From positions 1 through 64,000 of the forward strand of contig NZ_JANQKD010000012.1 of NCBI RefSeq assembly GCF_028281305.1: DNA of 64,000 nucleotides. The letters run 5' to 3'. Within the stretch, counting starts at the first letter, position 1. Every line of letters begins with the position of its first letter. Positions 36,187 through 46,367 of this stretch are shown here, piece by piece. The position numbers and the translations under genes were made by a program. The notes below the pieces were generated by a model, which was given only the letters and a program-made list of their open reading frames with translations, did no database searches and was not told the origin of the DNA. This stretch comes from Pelagibius sp. (GTDB taxonomy: Bacteria > Pseudomonadota > Alphaproteobacteria > Kiloniellales > Kiloniellaceae).

Positions 36187-36237
36187 TATCCCGGCATTAG
36201 CGGCCGGACCGCCCAGAGCGGGTCCTGCCCGAACGCT

Positions 36238-37251
36238 TTAGCGCGCCGCGGCCTTGATCGCCTCGATCACGCTGAGACTGCGGACAGCTTCGCGCCCCGA
36301 GACCAGCGGCTCCTCGATCCCCCGAACCACCCGGCAGAAGTGCCGCATTTGTTGGATGATCGGGTCGGCGGCGGTCACCCCAATGGCGTCCGCTGTAATG
36401 GGCTGCCACCAGCCGCGCTCCTCCCCCTGGTGCCAAAGGCGCAGGTTCGGCAGTTCCAGGGAACCGTGCGTGCCGCCGATGAGATAGCAGGCCTCATCGG
36501 TCTGCGGATAGGCCGGGTTCTCCTTGGCCGTCATCTCCCAGCTCCAGGGGCCGACGACGGTATCGGACACCAGCACGGTGCCCAGCGCACCGTTCTCGAA
36601 GGTCAGAACGACAGCCGCCGTATCCTCCACCGCGTTGCCCCTGACGGCGCGGGAGTCCCGCGCCAGGACCGAGACGATCTCGCCGCAAAGGTGGCGCAGC
36701 AGATCGATGTCGTGGATCAGGTTGATGAAGACCGGCCCGGCCCCGGCCTCGCGGCGCCACTGGGCGTCGAAGTAGTCGTCCGGCTTGTAAAGCCAGCACT
36801 GGCCGTGGACCGCGACGACGCGCCCGATCGCCCCGTCGTCGATCAGCGCCTTGGCCTTGCGGATCAGCGGATTATGACGGCGGTGATGACCGACCAGGAT
36901 GGCGACGCCGGCCGCGTCCGCCGCGTCCACCAGCCGCTGCGCCGAGGCCACGGTGGTCGCGACAGGCTTTTCGATCAGCATCGGCAGGCCGGCGGCAACG
37001 CAGTCCAGGCCCTGGGCCTCGTGGAGCTGGTTGGGGGTGGCAAGGACGATCCCGTCCGGCCTCGCGTTTTCGAGAAGCCCGGCGAGGTCGGGATACCAGG
37101 GAACGCCGCGCTGGCCCGCGAAATCACGCGCCGCCGTGTCTGGATCGACCACGGCGGCCAGCCGCGCTTCGGTAACGGCTGCGATCGCGGCCGCGTGGCG
37201 CCGGCCCATCAGCCCGGCGCCGGCCAAAGCGATGCTTACGGTCTCGGTCAT
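36238..37251 (-). CDS. Gfo/Idh/MocA-family oxidoreductase
   Basis: A 337-residue NAD(P)-dependent dehydrogenase. The N-terminal Rossmann fold has IALAGAGLMGRRHA, and EKPVATT carries the conserved Lys of the family; HHRRHNPLIRKAKALI and INLIHDIDLLRHL complete the core with the active-site His/Asp. Members oxidise sugars, inositols or related polyols. The start at 37251 is chosen because the Rossmann motif follows at once. It lies 49 bp after ettA on the same strand and near the TRAP/L-KDA dehydratase cluster, so a sugar or sugar-acid substrate is plausible. Confidence 0.9.
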   Translation of the reverse strand: MTETVSIALAGAGLMGRRHAAAIAAVTEARLAAVVDPDTAARDFAGQRGVPWYPDLAGLLENARPDGIVLATPNQLHEAQGLDCVAAGLPMLIEKPVATTVASAQRLVDAADAAGVAILVGHHRRHNPLIRKAKALIDDGAIGRVVAVHGQCWLYKPDDYFDAQWRREAGAGPVFINLIHDIDLLRHLCGEIVSVLARDSRAVRGNAVEDTAAVVLTFENGALGTVLVSDTVVGPWSWEMTAKENPAYPQTDEACYLIGGTHGSLELPNLRLWHQGEERGWWQPITADAIGVTAADPIIQQMRHFCRVVRGIEEPLVSGREAVRSLSVIEAIKAAAR

Positions 37252-37300
37252 CCGCCCCCCGGCTGCCGCCCAACCATCGCTGCGGGGCCCGTAAGGCCCG

Positions 37301-38977
<1,677 letters not shown>

Positions 38978-39110
38978 GAATACTCCGGCGCTGAAAGGAT
39001 GATGCTCGGGAGGACACGCAAACCACGGTCCGGGCGCGGGTTTTAGCCCATCGGGCGGCGGCGCGCAATCCGCCGTCGATGACAGTGCGGTCCCGGCGGC
39101 ACCGGCAGCA

Positions 39111-40382
39111 CTAGAAGTAGAAGGGCAGGAAGAGCGCCAGGTCCTGCCAGAACCACAGCAGCACCGCGGTGCAGAGCATCATCACGGCAAAGGGCCAGGC
39201 GCCCTTCACCACCTCCTCGATGCGCGCGCGGCCGACCGCCTGAATGACGAAGAGGTTGAGGCCGACCGGCGGCGTGATCAGCGCGGTTTCGATCAGCACG
39301 ACGAAGAAAATGCCGAACCAGATCGGGCTGATGCCCATGGCCTCCAGCGAGGGAAAGAGCACCGGGACCATGATCAGCAGCATCGAGAGCGCTTCCAGGA
39401 AGAAGCCGATAAGCAGCAGCACCCCGCCCACGGCCAGCATGAAGAGGCCGGCATCGGCAAAGGTGTTGGTCAGGACCTGGCTGATGGTCTGCGGGATCAG
39501 GTAGAGCGTGATGGCGTAGGAGAAGACCTTGGCGCCGGCGATGATGAGGAAGATCATCACCGTGGTGCGCATCGCGCTGTAGGTCGCCTCGCGCAGCTTC
39601 TCCCAGGTCATGCGGCGCATCGCAAAGGTGATGAGAAGCGCCAGCACGAAGCCGACCCCGGCGCTTTCCGACGGGGTGGCGATACCGGCGTAGATGGAGC
39701 CGATGATGACGACGGCGAGAAGGATCGTGGGCAGAGCCAGCAGGCTGGCGGCCCGGCGCTCCGCCCAGCCCGCCTTCTCCAGCGGCGTGTAGCCGCCGCC
39801 CAACTTGGCATAGAGCACGCCGTAGACGAGGAAGATCCCGGCCAGGAAGAGGCCCGGGCCGACCCCCGCCAGAAAGAGGGTCGGGATCGACTCCTCGGTG
39901 ATCACACCGTAGATGATCAGGGGAATGGACGGCGGGATCAGGATGCCCAGGGTGCCCCCGGCGGCCAGCATGCCGAGCACGAAGGGCCGGTCGTAGCCGC
40001 GCCGCGTCATCTCCGGAATGGCCACCGTGCCGATGGTCGCCGCCGTGGCGACCGACGACCCGGAGATCGCCGAGAACAGCGCGCAGGAGATCACCGTCGC
40101 CGCCCCCAGGCCGCCGGGCCAGTGGCCGACCCAGGACTGTACGGCGGCGAAGAGGTCTTTCCCCACGCCGCCGCGCAGCAGCACGTTGGACATCAGCAGG
40201 AACAGCGGCACGGCCAGCAGTTCGAAGCTGTCCATGGTGCCGTAGAGCCGCTGGGGCACGCCGATCATCGGCAGCCCCTTCAGAAAGAGCAGCACGATGC
40301 CCAGGCTGCCCACGGCAAAGGCCACCGGAACGCGCAGCACCAGCAGGACGACCAGCGCCAGCAGAATGAGGAAGGCTTCCAC
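39111..40382 (-). CDS. dctM: TRAP transporter large permease DctM
   Basis: A 423-residue permease with about 12 membrane spans, the large subunit of a tripartite ATP-independent periplasmic transporter. Family motifs include [50 protein letters not shown] and [13 protein letters not shown]. The start is GTG at 40380-40382, immediately before the dctQ stop, suggesting coupling. Order dctP-dctQ-dctM on the minus strand is standard. The substrate, probably a sugar acid or other carboxylate, is inferred from the divergent L-KDA dehydratase. Confidence 0.94.
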   Translation of the reverse strand: MEAFLILLALVVLLVLRVPVAFAVGSLGIVLLFLKGLPMIGVPQRLYGTMDSFELLAVPLFLLMSNVLLRGGVGKDLFAAVQSWVGHWPGGLGAATVISCALFSAISGSSVATAATIGTVAIPEMTRRGYDRPFVLGMLAAGGTLGILIPPSIPLIIYGVITEESIPTLFLAGVGPGLFLAGIFLVYGVLYAKLGGGYTPLEKAGWAERRAASLLALPTILLAVVIIGSIYAGIATPSESAGVGFVLALLITFAMRRMTWEKLREATYSAMRTTVMIFLIIAGAKVFSYAITLYLIPQTISQVLTNTFADAGLFMLAVGGVLLLIGFFLEALSMLLIMVPVLFPSLEAMGISPIWFGIFFVVLIETALITPPVGLNLFVIQAVGRARIEEVVKGAWPFAVMMLCTAVLLWFWQDLALFLPFYF

Positions 40383-40910
40383 CTAGTGCACGCCCCCCGG
40401 CTGGTCGTCCGCCGCGCCGTGCCCGGCACTCGGCGGTATCCCCACTGTCCAGACCCGCAGGATCTCGACGAGACCTTGAATGAACAGCAGCCCCAGCCCG
40501 ACCCAGATGGAGCCGTGGGTGATCCACTTCGGCGTCGCCAGGAAGGTGTCGGTGGTGTGGCCGGCGCGCGCGGCCTTCAGCCAGAGCTCGAAGCCGTACC
40601 AGCAGGCGACGCCGCAAAACAGCAGGATCGCCAGCAGGCCGAAGGTCTCCACGATCTTGCGGGCCAGGGTCGTCGGATCCTTGAAAGCGACCTCGATCAG
40701 GATCATGTCGCGGTGCTTCAGCACAAAGGCCGCCGCCAGGAAGGTCGCCCAGATCTGGAAGATGCGCGAGACCTCGTCGACCCAGATGGTCGGCAGAGTG
40801 AAGACGTAGCGCATCACCACTTCAAAGGTGACGAAGAGGCCGATGGCAAAGAACATCCAGGCTGCGAGCTTGCCCGCGACCTCGGACAGGGTATCGATCA
40901 GCTTGATCAC
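40383..40910 (-). CDS. dctQ: TRAP transporter small permease DctQ
   Basis: A 175-residue four-span membrane protein. KLAAWMFFAIGLFVTFEVVM then RYVFTLPTIWVDEVSRIF matches the small TRAP permease, as does the later FILIEVAF-like element and the final two spans. GTG at 40908-40910 is preferred: an open frame reaches 41045, but that part is Arg-rich and has no ribosome site. It lies between dctP and dctM and pairs with DctM in the membrane. Confidence 0.9.
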   Translation of the reverse strand: MIKLIDTLSEVAGKLAAWMFFAIGLFVTFEVVMRYVFTLPTIWVDEVSRIFQIWATFLAAAFVLKHRDMILIEVAFKDPTTLARKIVETFGLLAILLFCGVACWYGFELWLKAARAGHTTDTFLATPKWITHGSIWVGLGLLFIQGLVEILRVWTVGIPPSAGHGAADDQPGGVH

Positions 40911-41001
40911 GGCGGGCGGCCTGGTGTGAATCCGGTCGTGGGAAAGCCCAATTGCCGAGGGGCCTGCGATAGCGGTGCAGCCCCTCGGCCTGGGATCTTG
41001 C

Positions 41002-42000
41002 TCAGAACTTCTGCGCCTCTTCGACGACCTTGGCCGCCGTCTCACCGCCTTCGCTGACGAAGCGGTCGACGACGGCGGCGGTGGCCTCGCGCCACTGCGC
41101 GCGCTCTTCGTCGGTGAGCTCGATCACAGTGATCTTGTCGCGCAGATAGGCGAGCGCCTCCGCTTCGATCTCGAAGACGCTGTCGCGCAGCTCCTTTTCC
41201 ACCTTGGCGCCGCAGTCGTCGACGACCTTGCGGTTGGCATCGGAAAGGCCCTGGTAGACCTCGTCGTTCATCACGGCAACGAACTCGATATCCGAGTCAT
41301 AGGTCAGGGTCATGTAGTCCATGACTTCGTAGAGCTTGCGCGACTTGGCGCCGGTGAGGCCGGTGATGCCGGCATCCACCGCGCCCTGCTGGTAGGCCAG
41401 GAACTGCTTGGACCCGGACATCAGCGTCGGCGCCGCGCCCAGGGCCTCGGCGGTCCAGCCCAGGAGCTTGCCGAAGGTACGCACCTTCTTGCCCTTGATG
41501 TCGTCGGGTACGCGGATCGGGTCCTTGGAGAGATAGATGGTCCGCCCGAAGGCCTGCCACCAGAGAATGCGCGCGCCGGTTTCCCGCAGCACCGCGTCGT
41601 CGATGGCCGCCCGCGCCGGCGAACCGGGGGCGGTGAACTTCGCCACCTTCTCCGGCGTGTCCAGCAGGAAGGGCACGTAGACGGCGTCGACCGCGGGGAC
41701 CGAGCCGGCAAAGCGGGTGAGCGAGGCCGTTCCCATCTCGATGGCGCCGGAGCCGACAGCCTCCGGCACCTGGTTGTCCTTGTAGAGCTGGGCCGAGGGG
41801 AAGATCTGGATATCCAGCTCGTCAGTCTGCGCTTCCACGCAGCCCTTCCACGCGTTCAGGTTCACGCCCAGAGGATGGGTCTCCGGAAGCTGCAGTGTCA
41901 CTCGGATGGCGGTATCCGCCTGGGCGGCGGCGCCCGCCGCCAGAAAGGCCGCGACGGCCGCGGCGCCCAGAAGGGCGGTCTTCTTCCCCAAGGTCTTCAT
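41002..42000 (-). CDS. dctP: TRAP transporter substrate-binding protein DctP
   Basis: A 332-residue periplasmic binding protein with a Sec signal (about 1-28, ALLGAAAVAAFLAAGAAAQA). DctP-family features: LQLPETHPLGVNL, QIFPSAQLYKDNQVPEAVGS, GARILWWQAFGRT with the Arg region that binds carboxylates, and KKVRTFGKLLGWTAEALGA. AGGA lies 8 bases before the ATG. It captures an organic acid for the DctQM permease. It diverges from the L-2-keto-3-deoxyarabonate dehydratase gene, with 207 bp between starts, which hints at a sugar-acid ligand. Confidence 0.93.
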   Translation of the reverse strand: MKTLGKKTALLGAAAVAAFLAAGAAAQADTAIRVTLQLPETHPLGVNLNAWKGCVEAQTDELDIQIFPSAQLYKDNQVPEAVGSGAIEMGTASLTRFAGSVPAVDAVYVPFLLDTPEKVAKFTAPGSPARAAIDDAVLRETGARILWWQAFGRTIYLSKDPIRVPDDIKGKKVRTFGKLLGWTAEALGAAPTLMSGSKQFLAYQQGAVDAGITGLTGAKSRKLYEVMDYMTLTYDSDIEFVAVMNDEVYQGLSDANRKVVDDCGAKVEKELRDSVFEIEAEALAYLRDKITVIELTDEERAQWREATAAVVDRFVSEGGETAAKVVEEAQKF

Positions 42001-42207
42001 GGTGTCCTCCCGTTGGCGCGCGGGCTTTCGGCGCCCGCGCCTGTCGTGTCTTTTCGAGTTGGGGATTTTTCCCTGATCGGCGGTTAATGTCCAGCGGTGG
42101 TATGCCAGGATTGACGCCCCTCCGCGCGCCCCTATCATCGCCTGGCCGGCGGAACACGGCGCCAACACGAAAGAGCGCCTGCAATCATGAAGGGAGAGAC
42201 GGAAGCC

Positions 42208-43131
42208 ATGACATCCTCTGAGGTCTACAGCGGGGTCTGGCCCGTCGCCCCCACCCCCTTCGACGAGGCCGGCGGCCTGGATCTAGACGGGCAGAAGCGG
42301 GTGCTGGACTGCATGATCGATCAGGGGGTCGACGGCATCTGCATCCTCGCGAACTACTCCGAGCAGTTCCTGCTGTCGGACGCGGAGCGCGAAACCCTGA
42401 CCCGGCTCTGCCTGGAGCATGTCGGCGGCCGGGTGCCCGTCATCGTCACCTGCTCTCACTTCTCAACCGGGATCGTCGAGGCGCGCTGCCGGCAGGCCGC
42501 CGCCCTGGGCGCGGCCATGGTGATGCTGATGCCGCCCTATCACGGGGCGGCCCTGCGCGCCGACGAGACGGGTATCTATGAGCACTTCGCCCGCGCGGCC
42601 GAAGCTGGCGGCCTGCCGGTGATGGTTCAGGACGCACCCTTGTCCGGGGTGACCCTCTCCATCGACCTGCTGGTGCGCATGGCCCGGGGCATTCCCCTGC
42701 TGCAGTACTTCAAGATCGAGACGCCGCAGACCGCCGCCAAGCTGCGCGCGCTCATCGCGGCCGGCGGCGAGGCCATCGTAGGACCCTTCGACGGCGAGGA
42801 GTCCATCACCCTGATGGCCGACCTCAACGCCGGCGCCACCGGCACGATGTCGTCCGCCACCCTGCCCGATCTCATCCGGCCGGTGGTGGTCGACCACCAC
42901 GAGGGCCGCGGCGCCGAGGCCGCCGCCGGCTACGCCCGCATCCTGCCCCTCATCAACTTCGAGAACCGCCAGTGCGGCTGGCGCGCCGCCAAGACGGTGA
43001 TGATGGAAGGCGGCGTCATCAGGTCGGACTTCGTGCGCCATCCGACCTTCCCCCTGCACCCGGCGACCCGCGCCGAGTTGCTGGAGATCGCCCGCAGCCT
43101 GAACCCCCTTGCACTGACCTGGGGCCGCTGA
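42208..43131 (+). CDS. L-2-keto-3-deoxyarabonate dehydratase (DapA superfamily)
   Basis: A 307-residue class I aldolase-fold enzyme. GICILANYSEQFLLSDAERE, MPPYHGA, VMVQDAPLSG and LQYFKIETP with the Schiff-base Lys169 closely follow the L-2-keto-3-deoxyarabonate dehydratase of the non-phosphorylating L-arabinose pathway (as in Azospirillum), which converts L-KDA to alpha-ketoglutarate semialdehyde. Classical DapA motifs (GTTGE, YNxP) are absent, supporting this call over dihydrodipicolinate synthase. ATG at 42208 has AGGGAGA upstream; an ATG at 42187 is less likely. It diverges from the TRAP operon, probably its substrate supplier. Confidence 0.85.
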   Translation: MTSSEVYSGVWPVAPTPFDEAGGLDLDGQKRVLDCMIDQGVDGICILANYSEQFLLSDAERETLTRLCLEHVGGRVPVIVTCSHFSTGIVEARCRQAAALGAAMVMLMPPYHGAALRADETGIYEHFARAAEAGGLPVMVQDAPLSGVTLSIDLLVRMARGIPLLQYFKIETPQTAAKLRALIAAGGEAIVGPFDGEESITLMADLNAGATGTMSSATLPDLIRPVVVDHHEGRGAEAAAGYARILPLINFENRQCGWRAAKTVMMEGGVIRSDFVRHPTFPLHPATRAELLEIARSLNPLALTWGR

Positions 43132-43157
43132 CCTGGGGCCGCTGACCTGGGGCCGCT
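43116..43157. repeat. 14-bp tandem repeat, three perfect copies
   Basis: GACCTGGGGCCGCT occurs at 43116-43129, 43130-43143 and 43144-43157. The first copy encodes the last codons of the dehydratase gene and its stop codon (43129-43131) falls at the junction with the second. Expansion has therefore copied the 3' end of a gene. Confidence 0.95.
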
Positions 43158-43172
43158 AGGGCGAAGTGCCGA

Positions 43173-43358
43173 TCAGTCGTCGCGTTGTTCGTTGCGTTCC
43201 CAGAAGGGCTTGCGATTGGGATCGCGCGGCCGGCTCTGCACGCCGGAACAGGCGGCAAGGCCCAGGGTCATCAGCCCGATGCCCATACCCGCCATGACCC
43301 GCCCGAAGGCGCGGCGGTCGCTGGGCTGTTCTAGAACCGGAGTACGGCTGCGTTCCAT
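43173..43358 (-). CDS. Small putative lipoprotein/membrane peptide
   Basis: A 61-residue peptide, MERSRTPVLEQPSDRR, followed by one hydrophobic segment (VMAGMGIGLMTLGLAAC) and a charged tail rich in Arg, Pro and Asp. The segment ends in LAAC, which resembles a lipobox, although the charged leader is long for a lipoprotein signal. ATG at 43358 has AGGATGG upstream at good spacing; an ATG three codons earlier is poorer. I do not recognise the family, and it could be spurious, but the charge pattern looks like a real small membrane protein. Confidence 0.5.
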   Translation of the reverse strand: MERSRTPVLEQPSDRRAFGRVMAGMGIGLMTLGLAACSGVQSRPRDPNRKPFWERNEQRDD

Positions 43359-43516
43359 GTCGTCCATCCTGTCTGATAGTCAGCCCGCCCCGACCCGGCG
43401 GTGCATTGGTGTCAGCGGGACGTGGGGACGGCGACATCGCCAATCAAGACGCAGAAAAAGCTAATATCTACAAAAGGTTGTGATATCCAGGGGACCGCTG
43501 CCGGGCAGGCAGCGGA

Positions 43517-44833
43517 TCAGCCGTCCTGGCGGCTGTGGACCGGATCGCCGGCAATGTAGGTGGCGCGCACGGCGCGGTCGTCGCCGAGGGTCATGAGCAG
43601 GAAGAGTTCCTCTTCCAAGGTCTCCACCCGCGCATAGCGGTGCGCCATGGCCGCGGTCGCTTTCGCATCCAGCACCACGATGTCGGCTTCGCCGCCTTTG
43701 GCCAGGCGCCCGATCTTGTCCTCCAGTCCCAGGGCGCGGGCGTTGCCCAGGGTGATCCTGTAGAAGCCCTGCAGCGCCGGCAGGTTCTGGTGCTGCAGTT
43801 GCAGCACCTTGTAGGCCTCCGCCAGGGTGGACAGCATGGAGTAGCTGGTGCCGCCGCCGACATCGGTGGCCAGGCCGACACGCAGCGGCATGGCGGGGTC
43901 CTGCGCCCGTGCCAGATCGAAAAGACCGGAGCCGATGAAGAGATTGGAGGTCGGACAGAAGGCCGCCACCGAGCGGCTTTCGCTGAGCAGGGGCCGCTCG
44001 CTGTCCTCCAGGTGGATGCAGTGGCCGAAGACCGAGCGCGGCCCCAGCAGGCCGAAACGCTCGTAAACGCCGGTGTAGCTCTCCGCCCAGGGAAAGAGCG
44101 CGCGAACCGTCTCGATCTCGCGATGGTTTTCGCTCAGATGGGTCTGCAGGTAGCAGTCCGGAAACTCCTTCAGCAGCGTGCCGGCGGCTTCGAGCTGCGC
44201 CTCCGTCGAGGTGACGGCGAAGCGCGGCGTGACGGCATAGAGCTGACGGCCCTCTCCGTGCCAGCGTTCGATCAGGGCCTTCGAGTCCGCGTAGCCTTGT
44301 TCCGCCGTATCGCTGAGGTCGGGCGGCGCGTTGCGGTCCATCAGCACCTTGCCGGCCAGCATGCGCGCGTTGCGGCGATGGGCCTCTGCAAAGAAGGCCT
44401 CCGCCGACTGCGGATGCACGGTGCAATAGACCATGGCCGTCGTCGTGCCGTTGCGCGCCAGTTCGTCGAGGAAGAAGGCGGCGACCTGCGCGCAGTGCTC
44501 CGGCTCGGCGAAGCGCTGTTCCTCCACCAGGGCGTAGCGTTCCAGCCAGTCCAGAAGCTGCGCCCCGTAGGAGGCGATGACCTGGGTCTGGGGATAGTGG
44601 ATGTGGATGTCGATGAAGCCCGGCAAGATCAGCGCATCGGGATAATGGTCGATGGGCGTGGCCGCATCGAGGCGCGGCATCACCTCCTCCGCCGCGCCGA
44701 CGTCGGCAATCCGGCCCTCGACCATGAGCACCAGGCCGTCCTCTATGAAGTCGTAGCCTTCGGCCCCGACCACTGCGGGATCGTCGCGGAAACTGAGCAG
44801 ACGGCCACGGACGGCGCGTGAGGAAGCAGTCAT
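43517..44833 (-). CDS. guaD: Guanine deaminase
   Basis: A 438-residue zinc amidohydrolase that deaminates guanine to xanthine. The metal site is seen in PGFIDIHIHYPQT, THLSEN, GHCIHL and GLATDVGGGTS, and the guanine-deaminase-specific PRFAVTST and CPTSNLFIGSGLF are present. Length fits the family (430-450). It lies upstream in a purine-breakdown region together with the urate oxidase puuD on the same strand, separated by a palindromic repeat. The start at 44833 is preferred to an extension that runs into that repeat. Confidence 0.94.
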   Translation of the reverse strand: MTASSRAVRGRLLSFRDDPAVVGAEGYDFIEDGLVLMVEGRIADVGAAEEVMPRLDAATPIDHYPDALILPGFIDIHIHYPQTQVIASYGAQLLDWLERYALVEEQRFAEPEHCAQVAAFFLDELARNGTTTAMVYCTVHPQSAEAFFAEAHRRNARMLAGKVLMDRNAPPDLSDTAEQGYADSKALIERWHGEGRQLYAVTPRFAVTSTEAQLEAAGTLLKEFPDCYLQTHLSENHREIETVRALFPWAESYTGVYERFGLLGPRSVFGHCIHLEDSERPLLSESRSVAAFCPTSNLFIGSGLFDLARAQDPAMPLRVGLATDVGGGTSYSMLSTLAEAYKVLQLQHQNLPALQGFYRITLGNARALGLEDKIGRLAKGGEADIVVLDAKATAAMAHRYARVETLEEELFLLMTLGDDRAVRATYIAGDPVHSRQDG

Positions 44834-44886
44834 AGCCGCGGCACCGTAGGCGCATTGCGACCGAAAGATATTGGCGGCAAGGGTGT

Positions 44887-44990
44887 CACCCCCACCCCAA
44901 CCCTCCCCCATCGAAGGGGGAGGGAGAGTGTTTCAGGGCTGCTGTGAACACCCCCTCCCCCCTTGCGGGGGAGGGTTGGGGTGGGGGGTG
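44887..44990. repeat. REP/RIME-like palindromic intergenic element
   Basis: CACCCCCACCCCAACCCTCC begins at 44887, and its reverse complement lies at about 44967-44990 (GGGGGAGGGTTGGGGTGG and on). Inside this outer pair are two smaller hairpins: CCTCCCCC-ATCGA-AGGGGGAGG (44902-44924) and CCCCCTCCCC paired with GGGGGAGG (about 44951-44975). The whole can fold into a branched structure. Elements with this core are common between genes of many alphaproteobacteria and are a known type of dispersed repeat. Confidence 0.85.
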
Positions 44991-45028
44991 AAGCGGCGAG
45001 ATCTTGCGTGGCAATCATGGAAGCTTGC

Positions 45029-46225
45029 CTACCAGGCCGGGGCGCCGGCGGCGATCCAGGCGGCGAGCAGTTGGCGTTCCTCCGCCTCGATCTCGGTGAT
45101 GTTGCCCGGCGGCATGGCGCCGCTCAGCAGCACCTGGGTCTCGATCCCCCGTACGTGCTTGCGGATCTGCTCCGGCGTTTCCAGCAGAACGCCCTTGGGC
45201 GCCACGGCGATGCCCTCCCACAGGGGTTCGGCGGCGTGGCACATGGAACAGCGTGCGAGCACCACGTTTTCAACATCAGCAAGTTCGTAGCCCTGCGGCA
45301 CCGTCGCCTCCCCCACCGGCGTCGCCGGCTGGGCGCTCAGCCAGACGATGGCGACCAGCCCCAGGGCGGCGACACCCCAGGTCCACCAGGGTTCCTTCCC
45401 GCCCTTGTGCTTGGTGTTGAAGAAATGTCGGATCACCGCCCCCATCACCAGAACGATAGCAAGGATCACCCAGTTCCAGCGGCTGGCGAAGGTCAGCGGG
45501 TAGTGGTTGGAGATCATCACGAAGATGACCGGCAGGGTGAGGTAGTTGTTGTGCAGCGAGCGCTGCTTGGCCTGCAGGCCCAGCTTCGGGTCCGGCTCTT
45601 TCCCGGCGATCAGGTCGGCCACCACCTTGCGCTGGTTCGGGATGATCACCAGGAAGACGTTGGCCACCATCATGGTGCCGATCAGGGCGCCCATCTGCAT
45701 GTAGACGCCGCGCCCGCTGAAGACCAGCGTGAAGAGATAGCTGAGCGCCACCAGAAAGACGAAGCCGACGAGGGCGAGGCGGTTGTCGTCGCGCCCCAGG
45801 GGCGAGCGGCAGAGCAGATCGTAGACCACCCAGCCCAGCGCCAGGCCGATGACGGAAACGGCCACCGCCATCCAGGGCGTGAGGTCCAGCACCGAGCGGT
45901 CGATCATGTAGAGCTCGGCCTGCAGGTAATAGACCAGGATCAGCAGGGCGAAGCCGGAAAGCCAGGTGGTATAGGCCTCCCACTTGAACCAGGTGAGCTG
46001 GTCCGGCATGCGCGCCGGCGCCACCATGTACTTCACCATGTTGTAGAAGCCCCCGCCGTGGACCTGCCAGGCCTCGCCGCCGGCGCCCTCCGGCAGGCCC
46101 TCGCGCTTCTTCAGACTGAGGTCGAGGGCGATGAAGTAGAACGAGCTGCCGATCCAGGCGATGCCGGCGATGACGTGCAGCCAGCGCACCGCCAGATCCA
46201 GCCATTCCCAGGCCACCGTCACCAT
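45029..46225 (-). CDS. puuD: Membrane-bound urate oxidase PuuD with cytochrome c domain
   Basis: A 398-residue protein with eight or so membrane spans in its first 300 residues (DUF989/urate hydroxylase domain: WLDLAVRWLHVIAGIAWIGS, HGGGFYNMVKYMVAPARMP, HNNYLTLPVIFVMISNHYP) and a C-terminal cytochrome c domain with the haem-binding CSMCH and a distal Met (SGAMPPGN). PuuD oxidises urate to 5-hydroxyisourate and passes electrons to the respiratory chain rather than to O2. Its presence with guaD shows purine catabolism. It diverges from a LysR regulator. Confidence 0.95.
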   Translation of the reverse strand: MVTVAWEWLDLAVRWLHVIAGIAWIGSSFYFIALDLSLKKREGLPEGAGGEAWQVHGGGFYNMVKYMVAPARMPDQLTWFKWEAYTTWLSGFALLILVYYLQAELYMIDRSVLDLTPWMAVAVSVIGLALGWVVYDLLCRSPLGRDDNRLALVGFVFLVALSYLFTLVFSGRGVYMQMGALIGTMMVANVFLVIIPNQRKVVADLIAGKEPDPKLGLQAKQRSLHNNYLTLPVIFVMISNHYPLTFASRWNWVILAIVLVMGAVIRHFFNTKHKGGKEPWWTWGVAALGLVAIVWLSAQPATPVGEATVPQGYELADVENVVLARCSMCHAAEPLWEGIAVAPKGVLLETPEQIRKHVRGIETQVLLSGAMPPGNITEIEAEERQLLAAWIAAGAPAW

Positions 46226-46290
46226 TCCAGAACCCCCTGCTCGGTTTTCAGCCGCTCAAAGCCGCCTCGCTATGCTAGCGAAGGCGCAGC

Positions 46291-46327
46291 CTTCAAGGAA
46301 TTGAAAGGCTTGCCCTATCACTTTCAA
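46291..46327. promoter_or_regulatory. Candidate LysR operator between puuD and the LysR gene
   Basis: CTTCAA (46291-46296), TTGAAAG (46301-46307) and CTTTCAA (46321-46327) form overlapping inverted repeats in the 142-bp divergent region. The pattern fits a LysR-type binding site; an AT-rich stretch just after it would suit the promoter of the rightward gene. Confidence 0.5.
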
Positions 46328-46367
46328 AAAATCCCGAATAAAATAGCCGCATAAGTGTGAGGCGGCC

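Noticed and set aside
36206-36225. Hairpin GGACC/GGTCC after mlaC
   Set aside because: The stem is short and mismatched with no T-run; too weak to list as a terminator.
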